Source: Rs1 sp029027825
Lineage (GTDB): Bacteria > Pseudomonadota > Gammaproteobacteria > Pseudomonadales > Balneatricaceae
Reading direction: 5' to 3'
NCBI GenBank assembly: GCA_029027825.1
Contig: CP093399.1
Coordinates: forward strand, 3,844,001-3,908,000
DNA length: 64,000 bases
This document shows, one piece after another, positions 16,746 to 25,111 of this stretch; within the stretch, counting starts at the first letter, position 1; the number at the start of each line of letters is the position of its first letter. The notes under the pieces were generated by a model that searched no databases, had not been told where the DNA came from, and saw only the letters and a program-made list of their open reading frames with translations. The position numbers and the translations under genes were made by a program.

Positions 16746-19724
16746 TATGATAACAATGCACCTTTAGGATCACGAGGAAAATTACAAACAGCCTCAGGTA
16801 TAGGCACCAGTAAAGCCTATACCTATGACAATTTAGGACGTCCTAAATCCGTCACGACCTTAATCGACAATCAAAGCTACATCACTCAAAGCCACTATGA
16901 CACCTTAGGCCGAGTAGAACGGGTTGATTATCCGGGATCGACTAATTTTCATACCGAAAACATCTACAATGGCTACGGCTATTTAGAAAAAGTCCGCGGA
17001 TTAAGAATCAATAGCGAGAGCTATGATTTAGAAGCCTTAAGACCCTTATTACAAGACTCCCTAGATTTAGCCGATAGCTATATAGTAAAAGCGAATAGTC
17101 TACGTAATATAGCCTCAGTCTATCAATCTAAATTAATAGTTTATCAAAAAATATTAAATTCACAAACACGCTCGGAAAAGGAATATCAAGCTAAATTAAC
17201 AGCAGCAAAACAAAAATATAATCGTGAGTTAACAAAAGCCAAAGAGTTAGCGGCAACAAAGCCCAAAATAGAAGTATTAGTGCCAATATTAATGGATGGC
17301 ATTACAATATTTGTTCCCGGGTTACGCAGTCAATTGGTTTTACCAAAAATTGACTATGTTGCCCCCCCAATTAAGGCACAACCAAAAAGCGATAGCGCTC
17401 TAACAAGTAAACTAGAACAGCATCAGCAGTTATTGCAGTCAGATATAGGAAAAGGACTAGCACTGTCAGCAGAATTTATAGGACATGTGAATAATGCAAT
17501 TATTGAACTGACGAATGTAACTGTACTGATCACAGAACAAGTCAATAGCTACGATGATTTAATCGCCCAGCTAACCATATTGGCCGAGCAAACTTTATCT
17601 GCCGCCGATAACAGCTTCCATTATGCCAATAGCTTTGATCGTGGAGTAATCGCCTATCAACAAAACATCGACGATAGCCAATACGTCAATTACTGGCGCG
17701 CGTTAAACATGGATGCCTCCGGCAGAATTAGCGCCGAAGTCTACGGCAACGGCATCACCAATGACTACACTTACAATCAATCAACAGGGCAACTACAAAG
17801 CTTACATACCGGCTTACTCAGTATTGAACCCATCCGCCATTTAGAATACACCTACGATGCTTACAACAACGTCACCTACAAAGATGACAGAGTCAACGAC
17901 ATCCATGAAAGCTATATCTATGACCGCTTAGATCGCCTCACCACCGCCGCTGTCAGCAGTGGGTTATACAATAATACAACCTTTAACACCACTCAGGATT
18001 TACAATACAATGCCCTAGGCAATATTACCTATAAATCAGACGTAGGCTATTATACATACACTGGAACTAGCCCCCATGCGGTGAATAACACCAATGGTAA
18101 TGCGGCTCGCACCAACTACCTCTATGACGCCAACGGCAACATGAAAAGCGGTGCAGGTCGCAGTATGGTCTGGAACAGCTTCAATAAACCCGTCAGCATC
18201 AGCAAAGCCGGTAAACAGGCCAACTTTTTCTATGGCCCAAGCCGCGCTCGCTATAAAAAAATCAACCACCAAGGCGATACCACCCACTACTTAGGCAACT
18301 ACGAAAAAATCCAATATGCCGATGGCAAGCAAGAGCAAAAACACTACATCTATGCAGCAGGAAAACTGGTAGCCGAAGAGATAGTATCCAGCACAGAAGG
18401 CGTACAAACCCGTTACTTGCATCAAGATGCTTTAGGCAGTGTCGATTTAGTCACAGATGCCTTCGCCAATGTGGTCGACAAGCGCAGCTTTGATGCATGG
18501 GGTAAGTTGCGAGACTTCCCTTGGAAAGCCCAAGCAACCATTAATGACCCTCTATATTTGACACAATTGCCTTTTACCAATAAAGGCTTTACGGGGCATG
18601 AGAGTATTCAGGAAGTGGGGCTTATTCATATGAATGGGCGGGTGTATGATGCTGAACTTGCTAGGTTTATAAGTGCGGATCCGCAAGTGCAGTTTGCTGG
18701 TGATAGTCAAAGTTATAACCGCTATAGTTATGTACATAATAATCCGATGAAATACACTGACCCGAGTGGCTTTGGGTTGTTTAGCTCTATTAAAAAGGCG
18801 TTTAAGAAGATTGCTGGCGGACTTAGAAAGATTGGTAGAGCACTGAAACCTGTCGCGGGTATTATAGTTGGCGCGGTTGTAGCTTTATACTGCCCACCCT
18901 GTGCGGCATTTGCTGGCAACTCAATAGCACTCGGTGCGTTAGCGGGTGCTGCAGCTGGAGCCACTACTGCTGCTATTAATGGAGGGAACATCTTAAAGGG
19001 AGCTATTACGGGAGGAATTTCAGGGGCAGTGTTCGGTTACATAGGACTGAATTACACAGGTAATGAGGCAATTGCTGCTCACGCTATAGCAGGCGGAGCT
19101 ATGTCTGTTGTACGAGGTGGAAAGTTTGGGGAAGGATTTTTAAGTGCAGGATTTGCTAAATACGCTATGCTAGGGTTTGAAAAAGCAGGATATATTAATT
19201 TAGCTAATAGAAAATTTGATGCTGTTATGGGAAGAACTACCATTTCAGCAGTTGTTGGTGGAACCGCTTCTGTGATTGGAGGTGGAAAGTTTGCTAATGG
19301 TGCCCAGACGGCGGCTTTTGCGCATTTGTTGAATTATGAATTGTCACATGTTAATAAAGCAGCAGCTGCAAGAGCAAATAGTATATTTAAATTTTTCTTT
19401 GGCAATATATCACAACAGAAAATAGCTCAAAAACATATTGATTTTGCAGATAAAATTCTAGATTTAGGCATCGAAAGAACTAATGCTATGGGCCCTATTC
19501 AAGCGATAGTCACTGTGATGGGAGGAGGCCTTGGTATGCATGCTAAATCTTTTGCTGATATGGCATTGAATGTTTCTGTTGACACTTATTTTGAAGGCTT
19601 TAGTAGCTGGAGTTTATTAATTAATCCTTCTTCTTTTGAGAATCCTGTTGTAACTAATTCAGCCAGGAATCAGATAAGGAGGATATATAAGTTCCCGTTT
19701 GATGATAGATATAGATATAAATAG
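16746..19724 (+). CDS. Rhs/YD-repeat protein, 5'-truncated, with C-terminal toxin tip
   Basis: About 990 codons in one frame with no natural start; the repeat at 16641-16735 has replaced the front. YD repeats are visible (YTYDNLGRPKS, HYDTLGRVERVDYP, LYDANGNMKSG). Then the RHS core end appears: YLHQDALGSVDLVTDA, GRVYDAELARFISADP, YSYVHNNPMKYTDPSGF. An unusual coiled-coil-like insert of about 170 residues (DSLDLADSYIVKANSLRNI onward) interrupts the repeats. After the core comes a glycine/alanine-rich linker ending FANGAQTAAFAHLLNYE, then a variable 127-residue tip with no recognised catalytic motif. Such proteins carry toxins delivered by T6SS or wall-export routes; this copy is probably silent or read only from the internal GTG at 17280. 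Confidence 0.85.
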   Translation, partial: YDNNAPLGSRGKLQTASGIGTSKAYTYDNLGRPKSVTTLIDNQSYITQSHYDTLGRVERVDYPGSTNFHTENIYNGYGYLEKVRGLRINSESYDLEALRPLLQDSLDLADSYIVKANSLRNIASVYQSKLIVYQKILNSQTRSEKEYQAKLTAAKQKYNRELTKAKELAATKPKIEVLVPILMDGITIFVPGLRSQLVLPKIDYVAPPIKAQPKSDSALTSKLEQHQQLLQSDIGKGLALSAEFIGHVNNAIIELTNVTVLITEQVNSYDDLIAQLTILAEQTLSAADNSFHYANSFDRGVIAYQQNIDDSQYVNYWRALNMDASGRISAEVYGNGITNDYTYNQSTGQLQSLHTGLLSIEPIRHLEYTYDAYNNVTYKDDRVNDIHESYIYDRLDRLTTAAVSSGLYNNTTFNTTQDLQYNALGNITYKSDVGYYTYTGTSPHAVNNTNGNAARTNYLYDANGNMKSGAGRSMVWNSFNKPVSISKAGKQANFFYGPSRARYKKINHQGDTTHYLGNYEKIQYADGKQEQKHYIYAAGKLVAEEIVSSTEGVQTRYLHQDALGSVDLVTDAFANVVDKRSFDAWGKLRDFPWKAQATINDPLYLTQLPFTNKGFTGHESIQEVGLIHMNGRVYDAELARFISADPQVQFAGDSQSYNRYSYVHNNPMKYTDPSGFGLFSSIKKAFKKIAGGLRKIGRALKPVAGIIVGAVVALYCPPCAAFAGNSIALGALAGAAAGATTAAINGGNILKGAITGGISGAVFGYIGLNYTGNEAIAAHAIAGGAMSVVRGGKFGEGFLSAGFAKYAMLGFEKAGYINLANRKFDAVMGRTTISAVVGGTASVIGGGKFANGAQTAAFAHLLNYELSHVNKAAAARANSIFKFFFGNISQQKIAQKHIDFADKILDLGIERTNAMGPIQAIVTVMGGGLGMHAKSFADMALNVSVDTYFEGFSSWSLLINPSSFENPVVTNSARNQIRRIYKFPFDDRYRYK

Positions 19725-19754
19725 ACATCTTTTTAATTAATATGAAGGTATGAA

Positions 19755-20333
19755 ATGTCGAAATATTACTATTTAATAATTCCTATTATTGTCCTAGTAT
19801 TCATGGTGAAAATGTTGTTGTTTTCAAGCACGCCTATATATTTCGCCACTTATGATAATATATTTATCAGAACGGTTGCGTTAAATATTTTAACCCATGA
19901 TAAGTTTCATGAAGGCGATGACTACTTTGGTCTAGATCGAGTCAATTTCTTATTATATGAGTACCAAAAAAATAAAAATAAAAATAAAAATAAAATTTCA
20001 ATCGAATATTTACAGGCAGCTTGTTCTTTGATTGACAACAAAAGTATAGAAAAGTCAAATCGAATACAATCTGTATCATTTTTAAATGCGGTATTAGACA
20101 ATGATGTACCAACAGTATTAATTTGGATTTTTAGAAATATAAATATAAACGATCTAAAGATAACGAATGAACTTTTTGAAGAAACATCCACTTTTGAAAC
20201 TGTTATGTCTATAATAATAAAAAGAAAAAACAATATTGATTTTTACAAAAATGAATCTTATAAGATTGCGGTTCAATACAAAATAGGAAAATTAAATTTA
20301 AAAGAATATTCTGATCCCTGTTACACTTTTTAA
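19755..20333 (+). CDS. Putative immunity protein for the first Rhs tip
   Basis: A 192-residue protein that starts 30 bases after the Rhs stop (ribosome-like GAAGG before ATG). One N-terminal membrane span (residues 4-25) anchors a hydrophilic domain with helical repeats (KISIEYLQAACSLID, QSVSFLNAVLDNDVP). A poly-KN stretch comes from a six-base AAAAAT tandem repeat at about 19970-19996, a slippage-prone site. No family is recognised; position makes immunity the most likely role. Confidence 0.55.
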   Translation: MSKYYYLIIPIIVLVFMVKMLLFSSTPIYFATYDNIFIRTVALNILTHDKFHEGDDYFGLDRVNFLLYEYQKNKNKNKNKISIEYLQAACSLIDNKSIEKSNRIQSVSFLNAVLDNDVPTVLIWIFRNININDLKITNELFEETSTFETVMSIIIKRKNNIDFYKNESYKIAVQYKIGKLNLKEYSDPCYTF

Positions 20334-20525
20334 ACGAAAGGCAAAGGCGTCAGGTCAGGGCAAACGCATGAACATATTTTGTACAGCAAATCACATGTTA
20401 TTAAGTAGATTAAATTCAACTTCTGTATAAAATTTAGCCACACTGTATGTCAGAAATTTTATTTTGACATACATAAACGAAAATTAGATCATATTATCAT
20501 CATAAAGCACGATTGAAATTGATCA

Positions 20526-20957
20526 GAGCAAAGGGGGTCAGGTCTTGTCTTTTGCCTTTTTCCCCACAGTCAAAAGACAAGACCCTGGTACTATTACAAC
20601 TTGGTGTATAAAATTTTAAGATGAGATTTAAAATAAACAATCCTAAGACATAACAAGCATCCTAAAACTTTTTCTAATTATGACAATATCCAATCATTAC
20701 GGGTAGCATAATGGAGGCAAAGCAGAGCAAAGGGGGTCACAGAGCAAAGGGGGTCAGGTCTTGTCTTTTGCCTTTTTCCCCACAGTCAAAAGACAAGACC
20801 CTGGTACTATTACAACTTGGTGTATAAAATTTTAAGATGAGATTTAAAATAAACAATCCTAAGACATAACAAGCATCCTAAAACTTTTTCTAATTATGAC
20901 AATATCCAATCATTACGGGTAGCATAATGGAGGCAAAGCAGAGAGGCAAAGGGGGTC
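20526..20957. repeat. Tandem duplication (216-bp period) carrying repeat copies 4 and 5
   Basis: The segment from GAGCAAAGGGGGTCAGG at 20526 recurs at 20742 with the same downstream sequence (TTACAACTTGGTGTATAAAA, TCCAATCATTACGGGTAGCA, then ATGGAGGCAAAGCAGAG). Each unit opens with a short palindrome: GGTCAGGTCTTGTCTTTTGC, a 10-base loop, then GTCAAAAGACAAGACCC. A lone half-arm (GGCGTCAGGTCAGGG) is at 20345-20360. No gene is present in 20334-20945. Confidence 0.85.
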
Positions 20958-21036
20958 AGGTCTTGTCTTTTGCCTTTTATCAAAGGAAATATTCTAAAGC
21001 AGAACAAACGAGGTCAAAAGACAAGTCCTGACCCCG
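20946..21036. repeat. Palindromic GGTCAGGTCTTG repeat, copy 6
   Basis: Arms GGTCAGGTCTTGTCTTTTGC and GTCAAAAGACAAGTCCTGACC flank about 45 bases. With the following 98 bases (to 21134) it is almost identical to 22553-22741, so the repeat and the start of the third toxin tip were copied together. Confidence 0.9.
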
Positions 21037-21136
21037 GTTCTATACTACGCACTTTATTCTACTAACAATAATGCCAAACAATTTAATGATATAATGTCGA
21101 ATTTTCGGCGAGAATATTTTGTGAAGAAAGTTAAAA
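21037..21136 (+). pseudogene. Truncated copy of the start of Rhs tip 3
   Basis: These 98 bases repeat 22644-22741 with one difference noted (A at 21093, G at 22700). The frame reads YYALYSTNNNAKQFND, and the coding ends at the next palindromic repeat, which begins at about 21137. It is a stump left by repeat-mediated rearrangement. Confidence 0.75.
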
Positions 21137-21243
21137 AAGCAAAGGGGGTCAAAAGCAAAGGGGGTCAGGTCTTGTCTTTTGCCTTTTATTAAAGAGAACA
21201 TTCTAAAGCAGAAAAACGGGGTCAAAAGACAAGACCTGACCCC
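21137..21243. repeat. Palindromic GGTCAGGTCTTG repeat, copy 7
   Basis: A partial left arm (GCAAAGGGGGTC) precedes a full arm pair GGTCAGGTCTTGTCTTTTGC / GTCAAAAGACAAGACCTGACC. It ends 11 bases before the duplicated Rhs segment that carries the second toxin tip. Confidence 0.9.
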
Positions 21244-21253
21244 GATTCTCTTT

Positions 21254-21993
21254 CGGGAGGAATTTCAGGGGCAGTGTTCGGTTACATAGGACTGAATTAC
21301 ACAGGTAATGAGGCAATTGCTGCTCACGCTATAGCAGGCGGAGCTATGTCTGTTGTACGAGGTGGAAAGTTTGGGGAAGGATTTTTAAGTGCAGGATTTG
21401 CTAAATACGCTATGCTAGGGTTTGAAAAAGCAGGATATATTAATTTAGCTAATAGAAAATTTGATGCTGTTATGGGAAGAACTACCATTTCAGCAGTTGT
21501 TGGTGGAACCGCTTCTGTGATTGGAGGTGGAAAGTTTGCTAATGGTGCCCAGACGGCGGCTTTTGCGCATTTGTTGAATTATGAATCAAAAAAAATGCTT
21601 AATCCTTCAGAAATACCAAAAGGGGGCACTGCTTGCCACAATGATGCTTGCTATTATGATTTTCTTGATGAAAGTAGAGTTGGAGAGCCTTATTGGGAAA
21701 AAGGTCCTATAATGTATGCATTTATAGAACAACATCCTTTAGGAAAAGCTGGGGAATATTTAGGTACTACCATAAGTTTAATTGCTAATCGCATGGGAGT
21801 AGGAACAATTGTTGAATCCTTGAGAGTTACTGTATTAGTACCCCATAATTCACAAGTACAAATGCAGAAATACAATGTAATCAATCGGTATATTTGGCCT
21901 AGATCTTCTGGGGTTTTTAAAGATAAAGACCATACAGAAACTAGGCAAATTAATCAGAAAATAATTAATAGGAAACCATGGTCATGGTACTAA
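21254..21993 (+). CDS. Displaced Rhs C-terminus with second toxin tip
   Basis: The first 333 bases (21254-21586) appear identical to 19009-19341 in the Rhs gene, including the linker end FANGAQTAAFAHLLNYE. After this arm the sequence switches to a different 135-residue tip (KKMLNPSEIPKGG, ACHNDACYYDF, VESLRVTVLVPHN, HTETRQINQKIINRKPWSWY). There is no start codon of its own except a GTG at 21274, and no export or core region, so it is a silent cassette. Homologous exchange through the shared arm would swap it onto the main Rhs gene. The His/Arg-rich end is compatible with a nuclease, but no family is recognised. Confidence 0.75.
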
Positions 21994-21997
21994 AATA

Positions 21998-22459
21998 ATG
22001 AAAATAATTAAAATAATTAAAATAATTAAAATAATTATGATGTTTATTCTCATTAGTGGTTGTACTGAATCAAGTAAAGAATTTACGATGCCGCTCTATA
22101 GTGATTGTATTAAAAAAATTAAGCACTTTGAAAATAAAACAAATAATGAGTATAAAGAAATTTTAGAAAAGAATAGTAGAATTAAAATTGAGTTGAATTA
22201 TTTCGATTCTGCTTATATTGGACATTCTTCTATTGTTGGATATTTGAAGCTTTCAGGAAAATCTCTGAATATGGAATTAGAAGTTTTTGCCAACACAATA
22301 AGAGGTTTTTGTTATCCTGAGAGGGTATCTACTACTGATAATGATCAATTAGGCATGCGTTTAATATTAAATGAATTAAATGAGAACCTTGAAAAAGGGA
22401 TTTATAATAATTATATAAATATTACTAAGGATGAAATTAAATTGTTTTATAACAAGTAA
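21998..22459 (+). CDS. Putative lipoprotein immunity protein for Rhs tip 2
   Basis: Starts 4 bases after the tip-2 stop. The N-terminus is encoded by four tandem 9-base units (AAAATAATT), giving KIIKIIKIIKII, then MMFILISGC with a lipobox ending in C (about residue 22). The mature part (about 130 residues) has a conserved LKLSGKSLNMELEVFANTI and RGFCYPE. A diverged homologue on the other strand at 24602-25064 shares PLYSDCIKKI, SGKSL, CYPE, QLGMRLIL and INKDEITLFYN-like segments. A membrane-anchored immunity protein is likely from context. Confidence 0.6.
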   Translation: MKIIKIIKIIKIIMMFILISGCTESSKEFTMPLYSDCIKKIKHFENKTNNEYKEILEKNSRIKIELNYFDSAYIGHSSIVGYLKLSGKSLNMELEVFANTIRGFCYPERVSTTDNDQLGMRLILNELNENLEKGIYNNYINITKDEIKLFYNK

Positions 22460-22528
22460 AGCTGGATTCAAGCAATAAGTGCGACACGCTTGTAAGCGGT
22501 CATTCAGGGCTTAGATCACCCAATTTTG

Positions 22529-22643
22529 GAGCAAAGGGGGTCAGGTCTTGGAGCAAAGGGGGTCAGGTCTTGTCTTTTGCCTTTTATCAAAGGAAATATT
22601 CTAAAGCAGAACAAACGAGGTCAAAAGACAAGTCCTGACCCCG
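22529..22643. repeat. Palindromic GGTCAGGTCTTG repeat, copy 8
   Basis: A partial left arm (GCAAAGGGGGTCAGGTCTTG) is directly followed by a full arm pair, like copy 7. The third toxin-tip frame is open through the right arm, so here too a repeat edge marks the cut end of a coding region. Confidence 0.9.
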
Positions 22644-23207
22644 GTTCTATACTACGCACTTTATTCTACTAACAATAATGCCAAACAATTTAATGATATG
22701 ATGTCGAATTTTCGGCGAGAATATTTTGTGAAGAAAGTTAAGGGAGACTCTGCGCTTATAGAGGCATTTAAAGCGACTGCTACGGCAGTTAAAATAGCTA
22801 TAGATACCAATATAGTTATAACAGATGACCTAGCCCCTATGTTTTCTTATGTCTTCACAAAAAAACAACATAATCTGATAAAAGGTATATGCAATAACAA
22901 TGGTTGGGCACTTCCATCTAGCAATGGAGTGTTAATCACACCTATCGGGGTAGCACATACCTTTAAATCCAGGCATTTTAAGGATAATTGTAGCGCTGAG
23001 GAAGTAGGAATGATTTTAGGAAAAGCCTACCATTCAAAATGTAATATCACAGTTAGTATCAAGGCAGACAGGCGATTCATCATTTTTAGCGGCGCTAAAA
23101 ATATATCAGTAGGTGGTAAAAAATATCATTCCACTGCTGTGGTTGAGGTAACGAACAAAGATGATGAGTATGCACATATTACTGCCATACATAAAGATAG
23201 GGTTTAA
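22644..23207 (+). CDS. Displaced Rhs/CDI-type toxin tip 3
   Basis: The frame is open from the repeat arm onward (VLYYALYSTNNNAKQFND, then RREYFVKKVKGDSALIEAF). An internal ATG at 22698 could give a 169-residue product. YYALYSTNNNAKQFND looks like the inside of a protein, not a natural start. The last 60 residues (ILGKAYHSKCNITVSIKADR, SVGGKKYHSTAVVEV, AHITAIHKDRV) have the K, H and R spacing of small BECR/RelE-fold RNase tips, but this is a weak similarity. No immunity gene is seen behind it, which is odd for an intact cassette. Confidence 0.5.
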   Translation, partial: VLYYALYSTNNNAKQFNDMMSNFRREYFVKKVKGDSALIEAFKATATAVKIAIDTNIVITDDLAPMFSYVFTKKQHNLIKGICNNNGWALPSSNGVLITPIGVAHTFKSRHFKDNCSAEEVGMILGKAYHSKCNITVSIKADRRFIIFSGAKNISVGGKKYHSTAVVEVTNKDDEYAHITAIHKDRV

Positions 23208-23963
23208 AAATAGTGGTTGCAGTGGAAGGACGGCATTCTTATGCTACTCTTCCTGCATTTAAGCAGAATAGGCAATATTGCAAAAAAACTCCCTTCATCT
23301 GATCTCCATAACACATTCGCTTGCAAACACGTTATTTCAACCTACACAGCGTCGCCGACAAATTTTCTGTTGTCACGCAACCTACAAACAAATAGTAGCA
23401 TTATTCTTAATCCTTAGCCACTATAAATATATTCCTAGCCAAGGCAAAACATCCGCATATTCCAGTTACATATTTAACAACACTAACTCGATAAGGTGAC
23501 AGAAATGGTGGCAAAAAAGCAAACACACATCCAAACTAACGCTTTAACTATTTGATAACAATGAAATTAGCAAACAAATCAATAAGTAGATCCAGAATAT
23601 AGAGTAAAATCAGCATTACAGACCTATAAGAATATAGTTCTCAAAAAATTGCTAAGCTATTCAGACCAAACAGATTGAGCAGCGCTTAGCATGCGCACTA
23701 AAATGGGCTAATAGCTTTTTAGATGGCCTGCTACTCCTGCCCTTAAAAAAGTATTTTCTGCTAAGTCCGTTGCCAGTGCTGGGGATTTAGGGGCTTGAGC
23801 TAACCATAGCTGAACGTGGTGGGTAATTAGATGATATTTTTCTATATGATGCGAGTGCGAACGCACTCGATAAGGAACTTCTGGACAAGTCACACACGCC
23901 CCTAGGCGCTATCTTAGCTTCTAGAGCCAAAATTTCTGCTTGAACAAGCGATGATGGCTCAAT
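23208..23963. other. Gene-poor region with remnants
   Basis: Contains a second copy of the ~50-bp dispersed repeat of 11021-11075 (at about 23575-23630). A GCGTCGCCGACAAATTTTCTG segment at about 23350 has a diverged match at about 25948-25975. A minus-strand 61-codon frame (23708-23893: VPYRVRSHSHHIEKYHLITH) is histidine-rich and unrecognised; it may be a transposase scrap. No confident gene. Confidence 0.3.
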
Positions 23964-24247
23964 TCAAGGCTTACGCCAGTTTTGCCTATCATGGTGAGTA
24001 TGTAATATTTCTATTTGATCAGGTTGGACTCGATAAACTAAGATATATGGGGTTTTCTGCACCACCCATTCTCGTGTCCCTTCTATGTAACCACACGTCC
24101 TATGCTGGGCTGTTCTGCTAATTTATTACTTACATCCCATACGCGTTGAGCTAGTAATTTAGCAGCTTGAGAGTTAACTTCTTCGTAGTATTCTTGGGCT
24201 TCTATCAAATCGGATAAAGCAGGTTCCGTCCACTCAACGTGTAGCAT
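23964..24247 (-). pseudogene. ParE/RelE-family toxin with a one-base frameshift
   Basis: The first frame reads HVEWTEPALSDLIEAQEYYE, LAQRVWDVSNKLAEQPSIGR and then hits a stop. The expected rest, YIEGTREWVVQKTPYILVYR and VQPDQIEILHTHHDRQNW, continues in another frame after a single-base change near 24085. Together they form a typical ParE toxin with the terminal VxILxxHHxxxxW. It overlaps its antitoxin gene by 14 bases and is inactive as read. Confidence 0.8.
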
Positions 24248-24447
24248 CTACACCCCAGCGTGTAAAAGTATTTTTCAAGTCCTCAGCTGATACAAACCGA
24301 TTCTCATCAGCGGCCTTGATGCCTTTTTCAACTGCTCGTCTAAAACGTACTTTTTCCATTACATCATCCCAAGTGGCGTTATCTGGTAACTGGTCTGCGA
24401 GCTGATGGAGCGATTCTTTGAGGTTAATGGCTAATGGCTAATGGCAT
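24234..24447 (-). pseudogene. Antitoxin of the ParE pair, frame broken by a heptamer repeat
   Basis: The body (INLKESLHQLADQLPDNATW, DDVMEKVRFRRAVEKGIKAA, SAEDLKNTFTRWGVDA) is a clear small ParD/RelB-like antitoxin. The start ATG at 24447 is followed by three copies of a 7-base unit (TAATGGC read on the plus strand, 24425-24445). With two copies the ATG would be in frame with the body. With three the frame is lost at TAG. Loss of one unit would restore it. Confidence 0.75.
24425..24445. repeat. Three tandem heptamers at the antitoxin start
   Basis: TAATGGC occurs three times in a row, between the ATG and the body of the minus-strand antitoxin gene. Copy number decides the reading frame (two copies in frame, three out). 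Confidence 0.9.
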
Positions 24448-24601
24448 AATGTTTTACTCTTTGATTTATTCACTACTAAGTTTATATCATCTTTCGCTGA
24501 GGTGCTTTCCATTTTCGCCGGATGTGCCTGCGCGCGGATCTTCTGCAACCCTGATTGGTCACATTGAAACTTCTAATGGGTTACTACAATTGACTGTGCA
24601 A

Positions 24602-25064
24602 TTATCTTTTTTCAATTTCGCTGTTATAAAAAAGTGTTATTTCGTCTTTATTTATACTGATATATTTATTAAAAATTCCTTTGTCTTTTGTTTCTTCTAT
24701 CTTCTTAAGTATTAAGCACATACCTAGTTGGCTATTTTTTACAGTCGAACTAACCTCAGGATAACACAATCCCATTATGGCATTTGCATAAAGATCGAGC
24801 CCCAAAGCTAGTGATTTACCCGATATTTTGATATATCCGACCATAGATGGATAGCTTTTTCGTACATGGTTAAAGTACTCTAGCTCGATATCTAACTTAC
24901 TGTCAGATTTATATATTGTTTCAAACTCCTTATTCCTAACTTCTTCATATTCTTCTACTTTTTCAATGCACTCAGAATACAAAGGCGTTGTTATAACAGC
25001 CTTTTCTTCGATACAGCCCATTAGAGGGCTCCATTACGGATATACTAAAAATAAATACTTTCAT
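24602..25064 (-). pseudogene. Homologue of the tip-2 immunity lipoprotein with broken signal peptide
   Basis: The mature part (GCIEEKAVITTPLYSECIEK, YIKISGKSLALGLDLYANAI, MGLCYPEVSSTVKNSQLGMC, YISINKDEITLFYN) is clearly homologous to the protein at 21998-22459. An upstream ATG at 25064 opens MKVFIFSISVM, a signal-peptide start, but in a frame one base off from the MGC of the mature part. Either a one-base indel has killed the lipoprotein signal, or a signal-less form starts at 25021. No toxin tip precedes it, so it is an orphan immunity gene. Confidence 0.65.
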
Positions 25065-25111
25065 AGTTTAATACCAGTCTGTTATTTTCGATCTGTTAGT
25101 CTATTTCTCGT

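Noticed and set aside
18036..18991. Several minus-strand frames inside the Rhs gene
   Set aside because: Antisense to the clear YD-repeat and core sequence; Ala/Pro-rich shadow translations.
16641..22643. CRISPR array, because of regular-looking repeats
   Set aside because: The repeats are long palindromes of 60-115 bases at irregular distances of 0.1 to 3.5 kb with coding DNA between them, and there are no cas genes.
23708..23893. Histidine-rich 61-codon minus-strand frame
   Set aside because: Could be a transposase scrap, but no family motif was recognised and both ends are undefined. Mentioned only within the region entry.
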